Shown in pieces: positions 1 to 9,761 of a stretch of 64,000 nucleotides of DNA. Numbering within the stretch: the first letter of the stretch is position 1; every line of letters begins with the position of its first letter. Source of the DNA: Rhodoferax sp. (GTDB lineage Bacteria > Pseudomonadota > Gammaproteobacteria > Burkholderiales > Burkholderiaceae_C); assembly GCF_030697375.1 (NCBI RefSeq), contig NZ_JAUYQD010000005.1, positions 62,001 through 126,000 on the forward strand, read 5' to 3'. Below the pieces are notes generated by a model. The model ran no database searches. It saw nothing but the letters and a program-made list of their open reading frames with translations, and was not told where the DNA came from. A program made the position numbers and the translations under genes.

Positions 1-406
1 CGCCCGCCGTGGCGGGCAGGGCCAGCGGCTCCGCCGGGTTCAGCGCCCGCGCAATGCGCGAGGCCAGGTTGGCCGCCGAATAGGGCTTGACCAGGATATT
101 GCTGACACCGCAGGCAATGGCTTCCTGGATGCGCGTGCGCTCCACTTCGGCCGTGATCATGATGAAGGGCAGGTGGTGCAGCTTGGCATCACCCCGGATG
201 GCTTTGAGCAGGTCCAGGCCGTGCATGACCGGCATGTTCCAGTCGGACAGCACCACATCGACCGGCTCCGTTTGCAGCACCGCCATGGCCTGCACCCCAT
301 TTTTGGCGGTCAGCACCCGGCTGTAGCCCAGGCTCTGGAGCTGGGTGGCGGTCACTTTGCGCATGGACTCGAAATCGTCCACGACGAGGAAGCTGAGCTG
401 GCGCAT
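1..406 (-). CDS. CheY-like response regulator, partial (cut by left window edge)
   Basis: About 135 codons are present before the reading frame runs off the left edge. The N-terminus has the receiver pattern: LVVDD with an acidic pocket, VVLSDWNMP with the phospho-acceptor Asp, MITAE, and a conserved KPY near the end. This is a stand-alone or N-terminal receiver domain of the CheY class. Its ATG lies two bases after the stop codon of the HD-GYP gene, so the two are translationally coupled and read in one operon with the large histidine kinase. Whether an output domain follows cannot be seen. The receiver domain is clear; its target is unknown. Confidence 0.85.
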   Translation of the reverse strand, partial: MRQLSFLVVDDFESMRKVTATQLQSLGYSRVLTAKNGVQAMAVLQTEPVDVVLSDWNMPVMHGLDLLKAIRGDAKLHHLPFIMITAEVERTRIQEAIACGVSNILVKPYSAANLASRIARALNPAEPLALPATAG

Positions 407-408
407 GG

Positions 409-1569
409 CTACTGTCCTGGAGCGGTTCCGGCGATCCCGAGGTAGGCCGCTTTTTTGCCCAGGTCGGTGTCGGAGTCGGCATAACGCAAGGCGATGGCCT
501 GGAATTCATCCTGGATGTCCAGGAAGGCGTCCACCATGTCGGGGTCAAAGTGCGTGCCCTTGCCCTGCGCAATGATGTGCGCGGCCTGTGCGTGCGGCAT
601 GCCCTCTTTGTAGACGCGCCGGCTGATCAGGGCGTCGTACACATCGGCCACCGCCATGAGGCGCGCCGACACCGGGATGGCGTCGCCGCTGCGGCCCTCC
701 GGGTAACCGCTGCCGTCCCATTTTTCCTGGTGGAACAGGGCAATGTCCTTGGCCATGCTCAGGAACTCGACCTTGGTCCCCAGCGACTCTTCGGCGTGCG
801 CAATGGCGTCGCGCCCCAGCGTGGTGTGGGTCTTCATGATCTCGAATTCCTCGGGGGTGAAGCGCCCGGGTTTGAGCAGGATGCGGTCCGGTATGCCGAC
901 TTTGCCGATGTCGTGCAGGGGCGCCGACTTGAACAGCATGTTGATGTTGCTGCTGCTCAAAAAGGCGCCAAAACGGGGGTGGTGCTGGAGCTTCTCCGCC
1001 AGCGCCTTGACGTAATACTGGGTGCGGCGAATGTGGTTGCCGGTGTCGGAGTCGCGGGTTTCCGCCAGGGAGGCCATGGCCAGGATGGTCACGTCCTGGA
1101 TGGCCATCACCTCTTGTGTGCGCTTGGCCACCTCCTGCTCCAGAAAGTCGTTTTTGTCGCGCAGAAAGTCGGCGCTGGCCTTGAGCGACAACTGGGTGGC
1201 CACCCGCGCCAGCACGATGGGCGGGCTGATGGGTTTGGTGATGTAGTCAGCGGCGCCCAGCTCCAGGCCTTTTTTTTCGTCCTCCGTTTCGGACTTGGCC
1301 GTCAGAAAAATGATGGGGATGTCGCGGGTGGTGGCGTGGGCCTTGAGCCGGCGGCAGACCTCGTAGCCGTCCAGGTCGGGCATCATGATGTCGAGCAGGA
1401 TCAAGTCGGGCGGCCGGTCCGACATCGCGATCTTGAGGGCCTTGTCGCCGTGGTTGGCCACTTTAACCTTGTAGTGGTCTTTCAGCAGGCCCGCCATCAG
1501 GGCCAGGTTCTCGGGCGTGTCGTCCACCACCAAGACGGTGGCTTTTTCGGTAAAGTCAAGAGCGTTCAT
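409..1569 (-). CDS. Response regulator with HD-GYP domain (probable c-di-GMP phosphodiesterase)
   Basis: The protein has 386 residues. Residues 12-130 form a receiver domain with VLVVDD, the phospho-acceptor D60 in LILLDIMMPD, and K112 in the TKP motif. Residues about 160-370 form an HD-GYP domain with LHDIGKVGIPD (H219-D220) and WDGSGYPEG, the residues that bind the di-metal centre. The RpfG-like family hydrolyses cyclic di-GMP when its receiver is phosphorylated. The gene lies directly downstream of the hybrid histidine kinase, which is its likely phosphodonor, and upstream of a second receiver protein. The first His of the usual HHE motif is kept but the second is Gln, a variant whose effect cannot be judged here. 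Confidence 0.92.
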   Translation of the reverse strand: MNALDFTEKATVLVVDDTPENLALMAGLLKDHYKVKVANHGDKALKIAMSDRPPDLILLDIMMPDLDGYEVCRRLKAHATTRDIPIIFLTAKSETEDEKKGLELGAADYITKPISPPIVLARVATQLSLKASADFLRDKNDFLEQEVAKRTQEVMAIQDVTILAMASLAETRDSDTGNHIRRTQYYVKALAEKLQHHPRFGAFLSSSNINMLFKSAPLHDIGKVGIPDRILLKPGRFTPEEFEIMKTHTTLGRDAIAHAEESLGTKVEFLSMAKDIALFHQEKWDGSGYPEGRSGDAIPVSARLMAVADVYDALISRRVYKEGMPHAQAAHIIAQGKGTHFDPDMVDAFLDIQDEFQAIALRYADSDTDLGKKAAYLGIAGTAPGQ

Positions 1570-1586
1570 GCTTGGTTCCAGAGGTG

Positions 1587-4500
1587 TTACAGGTCGATCT
1601 GGGCCTGCTGGGCCGCCCCCTTCAGGGACGCCAGGGCGGTTTCAAAATCAAAGTCCTCCACCGCTGCGGCCAGGGCGCGGTAGCCCTCGCCCAAGGCGGC
1701 TTGCAGCAGCAAGGCATGGTCTTTCAGCACATCGGCGGCCTCGGAGTCGTCGTCGGCCAGCAGGGCGCTCAGCTGGCGGCACACCGCCGCTGCTTTTGCA
1801 GGGTCGATCGCCACCACGGAAGACGCGGATTCGGCGGGCAGCTTGGCGTGCAGCTGGGCCAGCAGCTCGGCCAACACCGCTGCCGGTGGAGCCATCAAGG
1901 CCTCGATGTGCGCCGACTCCCGGTGCTCGCGCAGGGCGGCCTCCACCTGGGCCATGTCCGCTTGCAGTGCACTGGCGCCAATGTTGCCGGCCACACCCTT
2001 GAGGGTGTGGGCCAGGCGTTCCGCCGTGGCCCTGTCCCCCGCAGCCAGGGCTTGCGCCAGGGGGGCCAGGCCGCTCTGGTGCCCCGCCACAAACTTGCGC
2101 AGCAGACTCAGGTACAAGGCCTGTTTGCCCATGACGCGGCGAAGCCCCAGCTGGGTGTCCAGGCCGGGAATGTCGGTGGGAATGCCGTCACCGGCGGCAA
2201 AGCTGCCGACCACGGGCGCCGCCGCCACGGCAAGTCCGATGGGGGTGGGGGCCGCCATCGGATTCTGGCCCAGGCCGTCCCGGGGGCGAATCCACTGCGC
2301 CAGGGTGCGCCAGAGTTCGTCTGGGTCGATCGGTTTGGTCACAAAGTCGTTCATGCCTGCCGCGAGGCAACGTTCGCGGTCCGCCTGCATGGCGTTGGCC
2401 GTCATGGCCACAATCGGCAGCAGGGCATGGCGTGTGTCCTTGCGGATCTCGACCGTGGCGCTGACCCCGTCCATCACCGGCATTTGCATGTCCATCAGCA
2501 CGATGTCGTAGCTGCCGTGCGCCGGGTCCGCCTGGTTGACCTTGTCCACGGCGATCTGGCCGTTGTCGGCCACCTCCACCACAAAACCGGCGTCACTGAG
2601 CAGCTCCAAGGCGATTTGCTGGTTGAGTTCGTTGTCTTCCACCACCAGCACACGGGCGCCCCGCAAGGGTGCAAGCGCTTCCATGGCCGAGCTGGCGCGC
2701 CCCAGGCGGGACTGCCCCGCTTCGTTGGACGCATGGCCCAGCAAACGCACCATGGTGTCGAACAGCAGCGAGGCGCTGACCGGTTTGACCAAAATGTCGT
2801 CAATGCCCGCGTCCTGCGCGGCCTTGATGACCTCTTCGCGGCCATAGGCCGTCACCATGACCGGGTGGGGTGGCTGGGCCAAGCGCAAGCTTTGGATGCG
2901 CCGCGCCGTTTCAATGCCGTCCATGCCGGGCATCTGCCAGTCCAGCATGACAAAGTCAAAGGCCTGGCCGCGCAAGGCCGCTTGCCGGACCGACTCAATG
3001 GCCGCCGGCCCCGAGTGGACCGACTCCACGGCAAAACCAATGGAGCCGAGCAGGTGGTCCAGCACCATGGCCGCATGTTCGTTGTCGTCCACCACCAGCA
3101 CGCGCCGGCTTTGGATCTCCAGGCGGGAGATGTGCAGCCTGGCCCGGGCCTCGCCCCGGCCCAGCCGGGCGGTGAACCAGAATGTGGAGCCCTGGCCGGG
3201 TGTGCTTTCCACCCCCACCGCGCCGCCCATCAGCGCGACCAGGCTTTTGCTGATGGCCAGGCCCAGGCCCGTGCCCCCGTATTTGCGCGTGGTGGAGCTG
3301 TCTGCCTGCTGGAAGCTCTGGAACAGCCGGTCCATCTGCTCCTGGGTCAGGCCGATGCCGGTGTCACGCACTTCCAGCCGCAGCACCACGGTGTCGGGGG
3401 TGCAGTCGCCCAGCCGCACCACGATGGAGATCTCGCCGTGGTCCGTGAACTTGATGGCGTTGTTGGCGTAATTGATCAGCACCTGCCCCAGGCGCAGCGG
3501 ATCGCCAATGAGGTTTTGCGGCACATCGGGCGCCACATCGCAGATCAGCTCCAGGCCTTTGGCGGCGGCCTTGTCCACGATGACCGTGGCCACGTTTTGC
3601 AGCACCTTGTCCAGCTCGAACGGAATGTGCTCCATGGACAGCTTGCCCGCCTCGACCTTGGAGAAGTCCAGGATGTCGTTGATGATGCCCAGCAGGTGCT
3701 GGCCGGACTGCTGGATCTTGCTGACGTAGTCGTGCTGGCGGGGCGTGAGCTCGGTTTTCAGGGCCAGGTGCGACATGCCGATGATGGCGTTCATGGGGGT
3801 GCGGATTTCGTGGCTCATATTGGCCAAAAAGTCGGACTTGGCCTTGGTAGAGTCTTCCGCAAGCTCCTTGGCGCGGCGCATGTCTTCTTGCAGCCGCTTT
3901 TTTTCGGACACATCTTGTGCAATCACACAGATGGCATAAATCTGCTGCTCACCGTCCCGCAGCGGGAACTTGTACACCTGCCGCACTTCGTCCCCCGCTG
4001 CCCGGGGAATCACTTGCTCGAACTCCATGAGTTCGCCGTGCGCCAGAACCTGCGCATCGGTTTCCATGCCCCAGCGGTCCGAACTTTGGCCCACAAACTC
4101 GCCGATGGTGTGGCCAATCAGCGCCTCACGGTCAATGTGGAGTACGCGTTGGAGGTAATGGGAGAAGCTGCGGTTGATCAGCATGAACCGACCATCCAGG
4201 TCCTTGATATAGATATCGGTGGGCGAGTGGTCCAGCACCGCCTGGATCAGGTTTTTGGAGCGCTCCACTTCGATGAAGGCTTCGGTGAGCTTCTGCTCCA
4301 CCCGCTTGCGCTCGGTAATGTCCACCGCAATGGCGCAGGTTCCGTACGGCTGGCCGTCTTCGTTCACCAGGGCGGTCGTGGTGGCGATGTAGTAGCGTAT
4401 CTCCGACCCGTCGCGGGTGGGGATCGCCTCTTCTTCGGTGATGGGGTCCTTGGAATACAGCGCTTTTTTATCCACCGCCGCAATATCCTCGGCGACTGCC

Positions 4501-6920
4501 TGGGGGAACAAATCAAACGCGGTTTTGCCCAAAAAGTAAGACTCGGGCTGGCCTATTTCCTTCTCGTAGTAGGCGTTGACCTGCAGGTAGCGGCCTTCCT
4601 TGTCTTTCACGGCAATCACCGCGTTGATGCTGTTGATCACGTTGCGGGTGAGCTGCTGGCGGTTGCGCAATTCGGCCTCCGACGCTTTGCGCTCGGTAAT
4701 GTCCTGGTGAATGCCGACTGCGCGGGTCACCCGGCCCTGGGGGTCCCGGCTGACCGCGTCGCCCACGGTCAAAATCCACTTGGGTTCTCCCGATTTGGAT
4801 TTCATCCGCACTTCCATGCGGTGCACCGGCGTTTGGTTGTTCAAAAATGCGTTGAAGCACGCAAGCGCCCGGTCGCGGTCTTCCGGGTAAAGCAGGCTCT
4901 CCCAGCGGCTTGCCGTGGCCCCGTACAGCGCATCCAGCTCCTGTTTGGAATAACCCAGCATCTCCGACCAGATGTCGTTGGTGACCAACAGGTCCGGCCC
5001 GGCCTGGAAGTCCCACAAGCCCAGGTTGCCCCCCTTCAGGGCCATGGCGAGCCGGTCTTCACTCTCCAAAATGGCACGTTCGGTTTTCTTTTGCGCGGAA
5101 ATGTCCACAAAAGTACCCACCAGACCCGCCGGCGAGCCGTCGGCACCGCTGAAGCCCGACACGTAATACAGGGTTTCGCGCTGCGTTCCGTCGTGGAACG
5201 GCATCAGCATCTCGCGGTGCGCGGTCGAGCTTTGGGCGATGATGGCCTCGTCCTCGGCCTGGTAGGCCTCGCGGTCGGCTTGCGGCAGGTAGTCCAGGTC
5301 GAGCACCCGTTTGCCCTGCAGCGCATCCCGGTGCACACCAAACACTTCTTCGTAGGCGCGGTTGACTCCCAGAAAACGCGCGTCGGCACCTTTGTAAAAC
5401 ACAGGATAAGGAATCGTGTCAACCAGGGCGCGCTGAAAATTCGCCTGCTCCGCCAGATGGGCCTCCATGGCCTTGCGTTTGCTGATGTCTTCCAGCACCC
5501 AAATAAAGGCCTGCTCAAATCCCTGCACCGGCAAGCGCCTGCCGACCAGTTTGCCCTGGAAGGGGACGCCGTCATACCGCAGAAACTCCCCTTCCGCGGC
5601 CACTTGCTGGTCGTCATCCTGCGGCCGTATGCTCGGGGAATTGAAGGCATCGCGCACATAGGGGTTGGCGAACAGAAAGTCGGCGCCCCCGCCTTGCAGG
5701 ACTTCGCGGCTGCTGCCCACGATGGAGGAGAAGCCGGAGTTCATTTGCTGAATCTTTCCATCGGCAATGACGATCAGCCCCGAGGGAATGTTCTCAAAAA
5801 TGATTTTTTGCTGCTCCAGCACTTCACGCAGCTGCTCGTCACGTTGTTTGAGCTCGTGGATGCTGCGGATGAAGCCGGTCCACACAATGCTGCCGTCGGG
5901 CTGGGCCCTGGGGGTTGCGGCCAGGTTGACCCAACGCATCGCACCGGGCTCCCGTTCCACCCGGACGTTGAGGTTGCAAGGCGCCAAGGCGGCGGCGGAG
6001 TCATTGGCAAACTGCTTGAGATCGCGCATGTCCTGCGGATGCGCACGCCGGATAAATTGGGACATATCGGCCAGCAGGGCCTGCGCCGGAACCCCCCAGA
6101 TGTCTTCAATTTGTTGGCTCAGGTAGGTAAACGACAGGCGGCCGGACAGGTCGCGGCGGGCCCGGAAAATGGCCAGCGGCAGGGCATCCGTGATTTCATG
6201 CAACTCCTCCTGGGCGGCCCGCAGCGCCGCATCCTTTTCCAGCCGGGCCGCCGCACTGGCCAGCTCCATCTGGCTGCGCATGTTCAAGGCCTGGGCCGCG
6301 ATGCGTTGGCGGTTCTGGCGCAGGGTGGCAATGGCAAACAGCAGGGTCAGTCCACAGAGAAAAGCGGTCAGGGCACCGGAAATGATCAACTGGGATTTGA
6401 CCTCCGCCGTGCGGGCGTCCACCAAAAGAGCCGAGGCCTGGCCCGCGTTGACCGAGAGTTCCCGAATGGGTTCTTTGAGCGTATCCAGGCTGCTTTTCAT
6501 CTCCACCAGGGTTGCCGGGTTGAGGGTGTGGCGGGGCTGCTGGCTGAGAAAAACGGTGTCGGATTGCTGGATAAAGCGGTTCAATGACGCGAGGGTTTCA
6601 TTGAAAGTCGCCTGGTCTTCCACCAGGTCCCGCATACCCGCGCCATCCAGGGGCGCGACCCGGCTGACAAAGATGTCGTAGCGCAATTGCAACTCATCCA
6701 TGGTGAGACTCTGGGGGGCCAGCACCCGGTGGTTGAGGGCGTTGCTGAAACGCAGGTACTCACTTTCCAGTTGTAAAAAAGTCCACAGTGCTTCTCGGTC
6801 ATTGCGCAACATGACCCGTTTCAGGCTTTCGTCCTGGCGCAGTTGCACGACGGCGATGGCGATATAGAGCCCCGCCAAGCTGGCAATGATCAATGCCAGC
6901 AGTAGCTTGCTGCGTTTCAT
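1587..6920 (-). CDS. Very large multi-PAS hybrid sensor histidine kinase (two receivers plus Hpt)
   Basis: The protein has 1777 residues. Membrane helices at about 6-26 and 178-198 bracket a periplasmic sensor region of about 150 residues. Six PAS-like segments follow (about 240-355, 370-485, 492-612, 620-745, 755-875, 890-1010). The HisKA dimerisation helix has phospho-accepting H1037 in [12 protein letters not shown], and the ATPase domain has DTGIG and GTGLGL. Two receivers follow, with D1327 and D1477, and then an Hpt domain with H1638 in AHTLKG. It is a full phosphorelay of the BarA/ArcB type in one chain. The gene starts 32 bp after the periplasmic molybdopterin-fold protein and ends 17 bp before the HD-GYP regulator. 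The signal sensed is unknown; the exported upstream neighbour is a candidate partner. Confidence 0.95.
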   Translation of the reverse strand: MKRSKLLLALIIASLAGLYIAIAVVQLRQDESLKRVMLRNDREALWTFLQLESEYLRFSNALNHRVLAPQSLTMDELQLRYDIFVSRVAPLDGAGMRDLVEDQATFNETLASLNRFIQQSDTVFLSQQPRHTLNPATLVEMKSSLDTLKEPIRELSVNAGQASALLVDARTAEVKSQLIISGALTAFLCGLTLLFAIATLRQNRQRIAAQALNMRSQMELASAAARLEKDAALRAAQEELHEITDALPLAIFRARRDLSGRLSFTYLSQQIEDIWGVPAQALLADMSQFIRRAHPQDMRDLKQFANDSAAALAPCNLNVRVEREPGAMRWVNLAATPRAQPDGSIVWTGFIRSIHELKQRDEQLREVLEQQKIIFENIPSGLIVIADGKIQQMNSGFSSIVGSSREVLQGGGADFLFANPYVRDAFNSPSIRPQDDDQQVAAEGEFLRYDGVPFQGKLVGRRLPVQGFEQAFIWVLEDISKRKAMEAHLAEQANFQRALVDTIPYPVFYKGADARFLGVNRAYEEVFGVHRDALQGKRVLDLDYLPQADREAYQAEDEAIIAQSSTAHREMLMPFHDGTQRETLYYVSGFSGADGSPAGLVGTFVDISAQKKTERAILESEDRLAMALKGGNLGLWDFQAGPDLLVTNDIWSEMLGYSKQELDALYGATASRWESLLYPEDRDRALACFNAFLNNQTPVHRMEVRMKSKSGEPKWILTVGDAVSRDPQGRVTRAVGIHQDITERKASEAELRNRQQLTRNVINSINAVIAVKDKEGRYLQVNAYYEKEIGQPESYFLGKTAFDLFPQAVAEDIAAVDKKALYSKDPITEEEAIPTRDGSEIRYYIATTTALVNEDGQPYGTCAIAVDITERKRVEQKLTEAFIEVERSKNLIQAVLDHSPTDIYIKDLDGRFMLINRSFSHYLQRVLHIDREALIGHTIGEFVGQSSDRWGMETDAQVLAHGELMEFEQVIPRAAGDEVRQVYKFPLRDGEQQIYAICVIAQDVSEKKRLQEDMRRAKELAEDSTKAKSDFLANMSHEIRTPMNAIIGMSHLALKTELTPRQHDYVSKIQQSGQHLLGIINDILDFSKVEAGKLSMEHIPFELDKVLQNVATVIVDKAAAKGLELICDVAPDVPQNLIGDPLRLGQVLINYANNAIKFTDHGEISIVVRLGDCTPDTVVLRLEVRDTGIGLTQEQMDRLFQSFQQADSSTTRKYGGTGLGLAISKSLVALMGGAVGVESTPGQGSTFWFTARLGRGEARARLHISRLEIQSRRVLVVDDNEHAAMVLDHLLGSIGFAVESVHSGPAAIESVRQAALRGQAFDFVMLDWQMPGMDGIETARRIQSLRLAQPPHPVMVTAYGREEVIKAAQDAGIDDILVKPVSASLLFDTMVRLLGHASNEAGQSRLGRASSAMEALAPLRGARVLVVEDNELNQQIALELLSDAGFVVEVADNGQIAVDKVNQADPAHGSYDIVLMDMQMPVMDGVSATVEIRKDTRHALLPIVAMTANAMQADRERCLAAGMNDFVTKPIDPDELWRTLAQWIRPRDGLGQNPMAAPTPIGLAVAAAPVVGSFAAGDGIPTDIPGLDTQLGLRRVMGKQALYLSLLRKFVAGHQSGLAPLAQALAAGDRATAERLAHTLKGVAGNIGASALQADMAQVEAALREHRESAHIEALMAPPAAVLAELLAQLHAKLPAESASSVVAIDPAKAAAVCRQLSALLADDDSEAADVLKDHALLLQAALGEGYRALAAAVEDFDFETALASLKGAAQQAQIDL

Positions 6921-6952
6921 AACCCGCCCCTCCCGATCAGGTCAAGGGCGGT

Positions 6953-7486
6953 TTATTGCACGATCAGGCGGGACAACTGCCACGCCGAGCGGTTGTAGTA
7001 CACCTGAGATTGGAGTTCCGGCTTGGAGTCCAGCGGGTAGACGATGAACAAGGGCCCCTTGTCGCGTACCGGCATCGGCTTGCCGTTCATCAAACGGGCC
7101 AGGATGACCTCGTGTTTGAGTGCGTCTTCAAATGGGATGGTTGTTTTGTAATCATTGAGCGCCACGGCCGTGATTTTGGAGCCCTTGGCGCCTGCGGCGG
7201 CCAGGACATCGCGCAACAAAGGCCCGGTAAATGCGGCGCCCGCCGGGTACCAGGGGGATTTGGTGGAGACCGTGTGTTGCGGCAGCTTGCCCAGCATGTC
7301 CATGCTGAAAGCCGCCGCCTTGCCGACGTTGACCACGCTGACTTGGCCAGAGATGGTCAACACCACCTTGTCGGCGGGTTTGTCCAGCGCATGGGCCAAG
7401 GGCACCGCCAGGCACAGGCTGGCGGCCCAGACCCAGGCTAAAAACGATGACACAGCGATTTGGAAGTGGCGTTTTACTATTTTCAT
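6953..7486 (-). CDS. Exported molybdopterin-binding-domain-like protein
   Basis: The protein has 177 residues. A basic start and a hydrophobic stretch end in AHA near residue 34, a typical Sec signal peptide. The mature part has the pattern of the small oxidoreductase molybdopterin-binding domain family: an early LTISGQV strand, PWYPAGAAFTGPLLRDVL, LNDYKTTIPFEDA, and RDKGPLFIVYPLD near the end. The segment between signal and domain is very short, and the Cys that binds Mo in the sulfite oxidase fold is not obvious. It may therefore be a non-catalytic ligand-binding relative. It is the first gene of the operon with the giant histidine kinase, which suggests a periplasmic sensory accessory role. 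That role is an inference. Confidence 0.75.
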   Translation of the reverse strand: MKIVKRHFQIAVSSFLAWVWAASLCLAVPLAHALDKPADKVVLTISGQVSVVNVGKAAAFSMDMLGKLPQHTVSTKSPWYPAGAAFTGPLLRDVLAAAGAKGSKITAVALNDYKTTIPFEDALKHEVILARLMNGKPMPVRDKGPLFIVYPLDSKPELQSQVYYNRSAWQLSRLIVQ

Positions 7487-7754
7487 GAGTCATTCCCTTT
7501 GAGTCTCCCGCAGTACGTTGTAGACCGCATTTTTAGGAGAAGGATATAGCTTAAAGGAATATCAAAAACACCGTGTGCCATGCGCCAACCCGCCGCCGCC
7601 GGGCGTGCCGGGCGCCACCGCATTCCAAATATACAATCGCCAAGGACAAAGCGCTTCCCAAAGCAAAGCGTGACATGTCGCAAGTCACACTGGCCCGGCC
7701 CCCGCCAGAAAATTTCGGCCCCACCGTGGGTCAAATAACAGGGGTTCATTTGCA
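7487..7754. other. Divergent intergenic region
   Basis: About 270 bp separate the molybdopterin-like gene (reading left) from the PilJ-domain gene (reading right), so promoters for both should lie here. I found no convincing -35/-10 pair, inverted repeat or small gene. The stretch near 7530-7575 is A+T-richer than its surroundings. Confidence 0.5.
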
Positions 7755-8555
7755 ATGCCATTCACACGCCGTCGCTTCTTGACTGTCAGCGGCACCACCC
7801 TCTCGGCAGGCTTACCGATCTTCAGCGCACACGGTGCGGCTCTGTCCGGCCGGCAGGCCATCAACAAGTCAGGCCAGCTACGGATGTTGTCGCAGCGCAT
7901 TTTGAAGGCCTATGCGCAACTTGGGCTTGGCTTGATGCCCAAAGAGTCCATGAATGTCCTGAGCCGCTCGGTCATGATGGCCAACGGAAATCTGGTGGAC
8001 CTGCGCGGTGCCGCCACGGGGGACTCCGCCAAAGCCACTCTCGTGGCGGTCGAAAAAGCCTGGGCCGAGTTGCGCGACATGGTCTCGGTCTCGCCCAATA
8101 AAAACGACGCCACGGTGATCGCCAAGCTGGGCGACGACCTGCTGGGGGAGGCGGACAAGATGACCCGCTTGTTTGAAAGCGCGGTGGGAACCGAGGTCGC
8201 AAAGATGGTCAGCCTGGCGGGCAGGCAAAGAATGCTGTCCCAAAAGGTGGCGCGGCACTACTTTTTCGCCGCCTGGGGCGCGGCGGACAAGAGCGAGAAA
8301 CTGGCGTTTGACAAGGCGCGTGCTGAATTTTCCGTGGCGCTGGAGACGCTGAAGGGGTTTCCGAAAAACAGCGAAGTCATCCAGAACAGGCTGACCATGC
8401 TGGGGGAACAATGGGGATTCATGCTGGCGGCGTTTACCCCGGAAAAAATGGGCACTTACCACCCCGCAGGCGCCAGGCATGTGGCCACGGCCAGCGAGAA
8501 CATCCTGGAACTTGCCGACGAACTGACGCTCTTTTACGAAAATCTGAAGGTCTAA
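7755..8555 (+). CDS. Tat-exported protein with two PilJ/NarX-type sensing segments
   Basis: The protein has 266 residues. The N-terminus carries a twin-arginine motif (TRRRFLTVSG) and a hydrophobic stretch, so folded export is likely. Two repeats of the type IV pilus methyl-accepting chemotaxis N-terminal domain follow. One is near residue 37 (INKSGQLRMLSQRIL) and one near residue 156 (LAGRQRMLSQKVARHY). The same RMLSQ signature resembles the P-box of nitrate sensors. In most proteins this domain is fused to a transmembrane transducer, but here there is no membrane helix or signalling output. It may be a soluble periplasmic ligand-binding partner of a separate sensor such as the nearby histidine kinase. 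The ligand is unknown. Confidence 0.8.
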   Translation: MPFTRRRFLTVSGTTLSAGLPIFSAHGAALSGRQAINKSGQLRMLSQRILKAYAQLGLGLMPKESMNVLSRSVMMANGNLVDLRGAATGDSAKATLVAVEKAWAELRDMVSVSPNKNDATVIAKLGDDLLGEADKMTRLFESAVGTEVAKMVSLAGRQRMLSQKVARHYFFAAWGAADKSEKLAFDKARAEFSVALETLKGFPKNSEVIQNRLTMLGEQWGFMLAAFTPEKMGTYHPAGARHVATASENILELADELTLFYENLKV

Positions 8556-8698
8556 AAAGCCCCAACGCCCACAGAGTGTTGCGTGGATGGTCCAGCGTGC
8601 TTGATCTGGGTTAAGAAATGCACATCTTGGATCTTGCACGGGGCCCATCTCCTCTATGCTGCAGCGCAGCAGTTACGTCATTTCTCAGGAGGTAAATT

Positions 8699-9238
8699 GT
8701 GTTCTTAGATTTCTTGTTTGGAAAAAAACAGCCCCCAAACGTTGTACCGGCACCACCGCCGAAGCGTCAGGAATCGGCCTCCGAGGAGCCCGTATTGGCG
8801 CCAGGAACCCACATCGGCTACCACGCTGAACTGGTGTCGCAGCTGGAAGGAGACCACCAAAACCTGCTGCGCATCATGGGCACGGTGGGTGAAGCGCTGG
8901 CGGCGCACGATTTGACGGCCGTGGTACAGCGCCTGGATGAATTCCGCAGCGCCATTCAGGACCATCTGCTGACTGAAAATGTGCGTCTGTATGTGTATCT
9001 GGAACACGCCCTGGTGCAAGACCCGGTCAGCCACGCGCTGATCCATGAGTTCCGCCGGGAAATGGACGGCATTGGCAAAGCGGTGCTGAACTTCCTGGCC
9101 AAATACCGCGCACTGGAGACGCAGCCCGACCTGGTCCATACGTTTGGCGACGATCTGAACGCCGTGGGCAAGGTGTTGGCCGAGCGTATTCGCCGCGAAG
9201 AGGCAATGCTGTATCCGCTGTATATGCCCGCCTACTGA
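8699..9238 (+). CDS. Hemerythrin-like (HHE) protein
   Basis: The protein has 179 residues. The start is GTG, chosen because a strong AGGAGG sits six bases upstream (8687-8692). After a proline-rich N-terminal segment of about 35 residues comes a four-helix pattern with potential iron ligands H53, H89, E93, H103, H112 and H116, as in HHE cation-binding domains. Such domains bind di-iron and serve oxygen or nitric oxide sensing, storage or repair. No fused output domain is present. It stands alone behind the PilJ-domain gene with its own ribosome binding site, so its partner is unknown. Assignment to the superfamily is fairly safe; the precise function is not. Confidence 0.75.
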   Translation: MFLDFLFGKKQPPNVVPAPPPKRQESASEEPVLAPGTHIGYHAELVSQLEGDHQNLLRIMGTVGEALAAHDLTAVVQRLDEFRSAIQDHLLTENVRLYVYLEHALVQDPVSHALIHEFRREMDGIGKAVLNFLAKYRALETQPDLVHTFGDDLNAVGKVLAERIRREEAMLYPLYMPAY

Positions 9239-9263
9239 GCGGGCCCACCTCAAGCCCCAAGCC

Positions 9264-9710
9264 TCAACGCCGCAGACCTGCGTTTTCCTGCTGAAGCTGC
9301 GCAATCCGCTGCTCGCAGGCGTGAAGGCGCATTTGCAAATCCTGGTTGGCCAGGGTCAAGCGCTCCACTTCCGCAGCGAGGTCATCCGCCACGGCCGTGA
9401 CCCGTGCACGGGTACTGTCACGGGTCTGCGTCAGTGTTGAATTCAATGCGTCAAGCCAGCGCATGATCTCAACCCGGGTGCTGTCCTTATGCAGCGGGTT
9501 CTGCAGCGTGGCCTTTTTGACATCCGCGCGTCGGCAGAGCTCAGACTGGGTGACCCGGCCATGGTTGAAAGGGTAGACGCCGCTGTTTTCAACGATTTCA
9601 GCCTCAATGTCGGTCATGGCCTTGCGCAAGCGCTTTAAAGCGGCCTCGGTTCTTGCGTTGCCTTTTTCAGGGGCGGTGGTGGGCAGAGTCAGGGAGGGCA
9701 TGCTGGTCAT
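9264..9710 (-). CDS. Small protein with helix-turn-helix-like and coiled-coil regions
   Basis: The protein has 148 residues and an unrecognised function. Residues about 50-75 (RVTQSELCRRADVKKATLQ) look like a helix-turn-helix. The C-terminal third is a heptad-rich coiled coil (LAAEVERLTLANQDLQMRL) ending in Arg-Arg. Similar architectures occur in small DNA-binding accessory proteins of transposons and integrative elements, which would fit the accessory region it borders. That link is an inference. The ATG at 9710 is used; an in-frame ATG at 9701 is equally possible because neither has a clear ribosome binding site. Confidence 0.55.
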   Translation of the reverse strand: MTSMPSLTLPTTAPEKGNARTEAALKRLRKAMTDIEAEIVENSGVYPFNHGRVTQSELCRRADVKKATLQNPLHKDSTRVEIMRWLDALNSTLTQTRDSTRARVTAVADDLAAEVERLTLANQDLQMRLHACEQRIAQLQQENAGLRR

Positions 9711-9761
9711 GGCACAAGTTTAAGGGACCGCGTACAAAAGACCAGCCGCGCACCGCCCCGT

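Noticed and set aside
1572..6587. A very long open frame of 1671 codons on the plus strand opposite the histidine kinase gene
   Set aside because: It has no recognisable domains and is rich in His, Gln, Gly and Leu, as expected for the antisense of a G+C-rich gene. The minus-strand protein has complete kinase, receiver and Hpt motifs.
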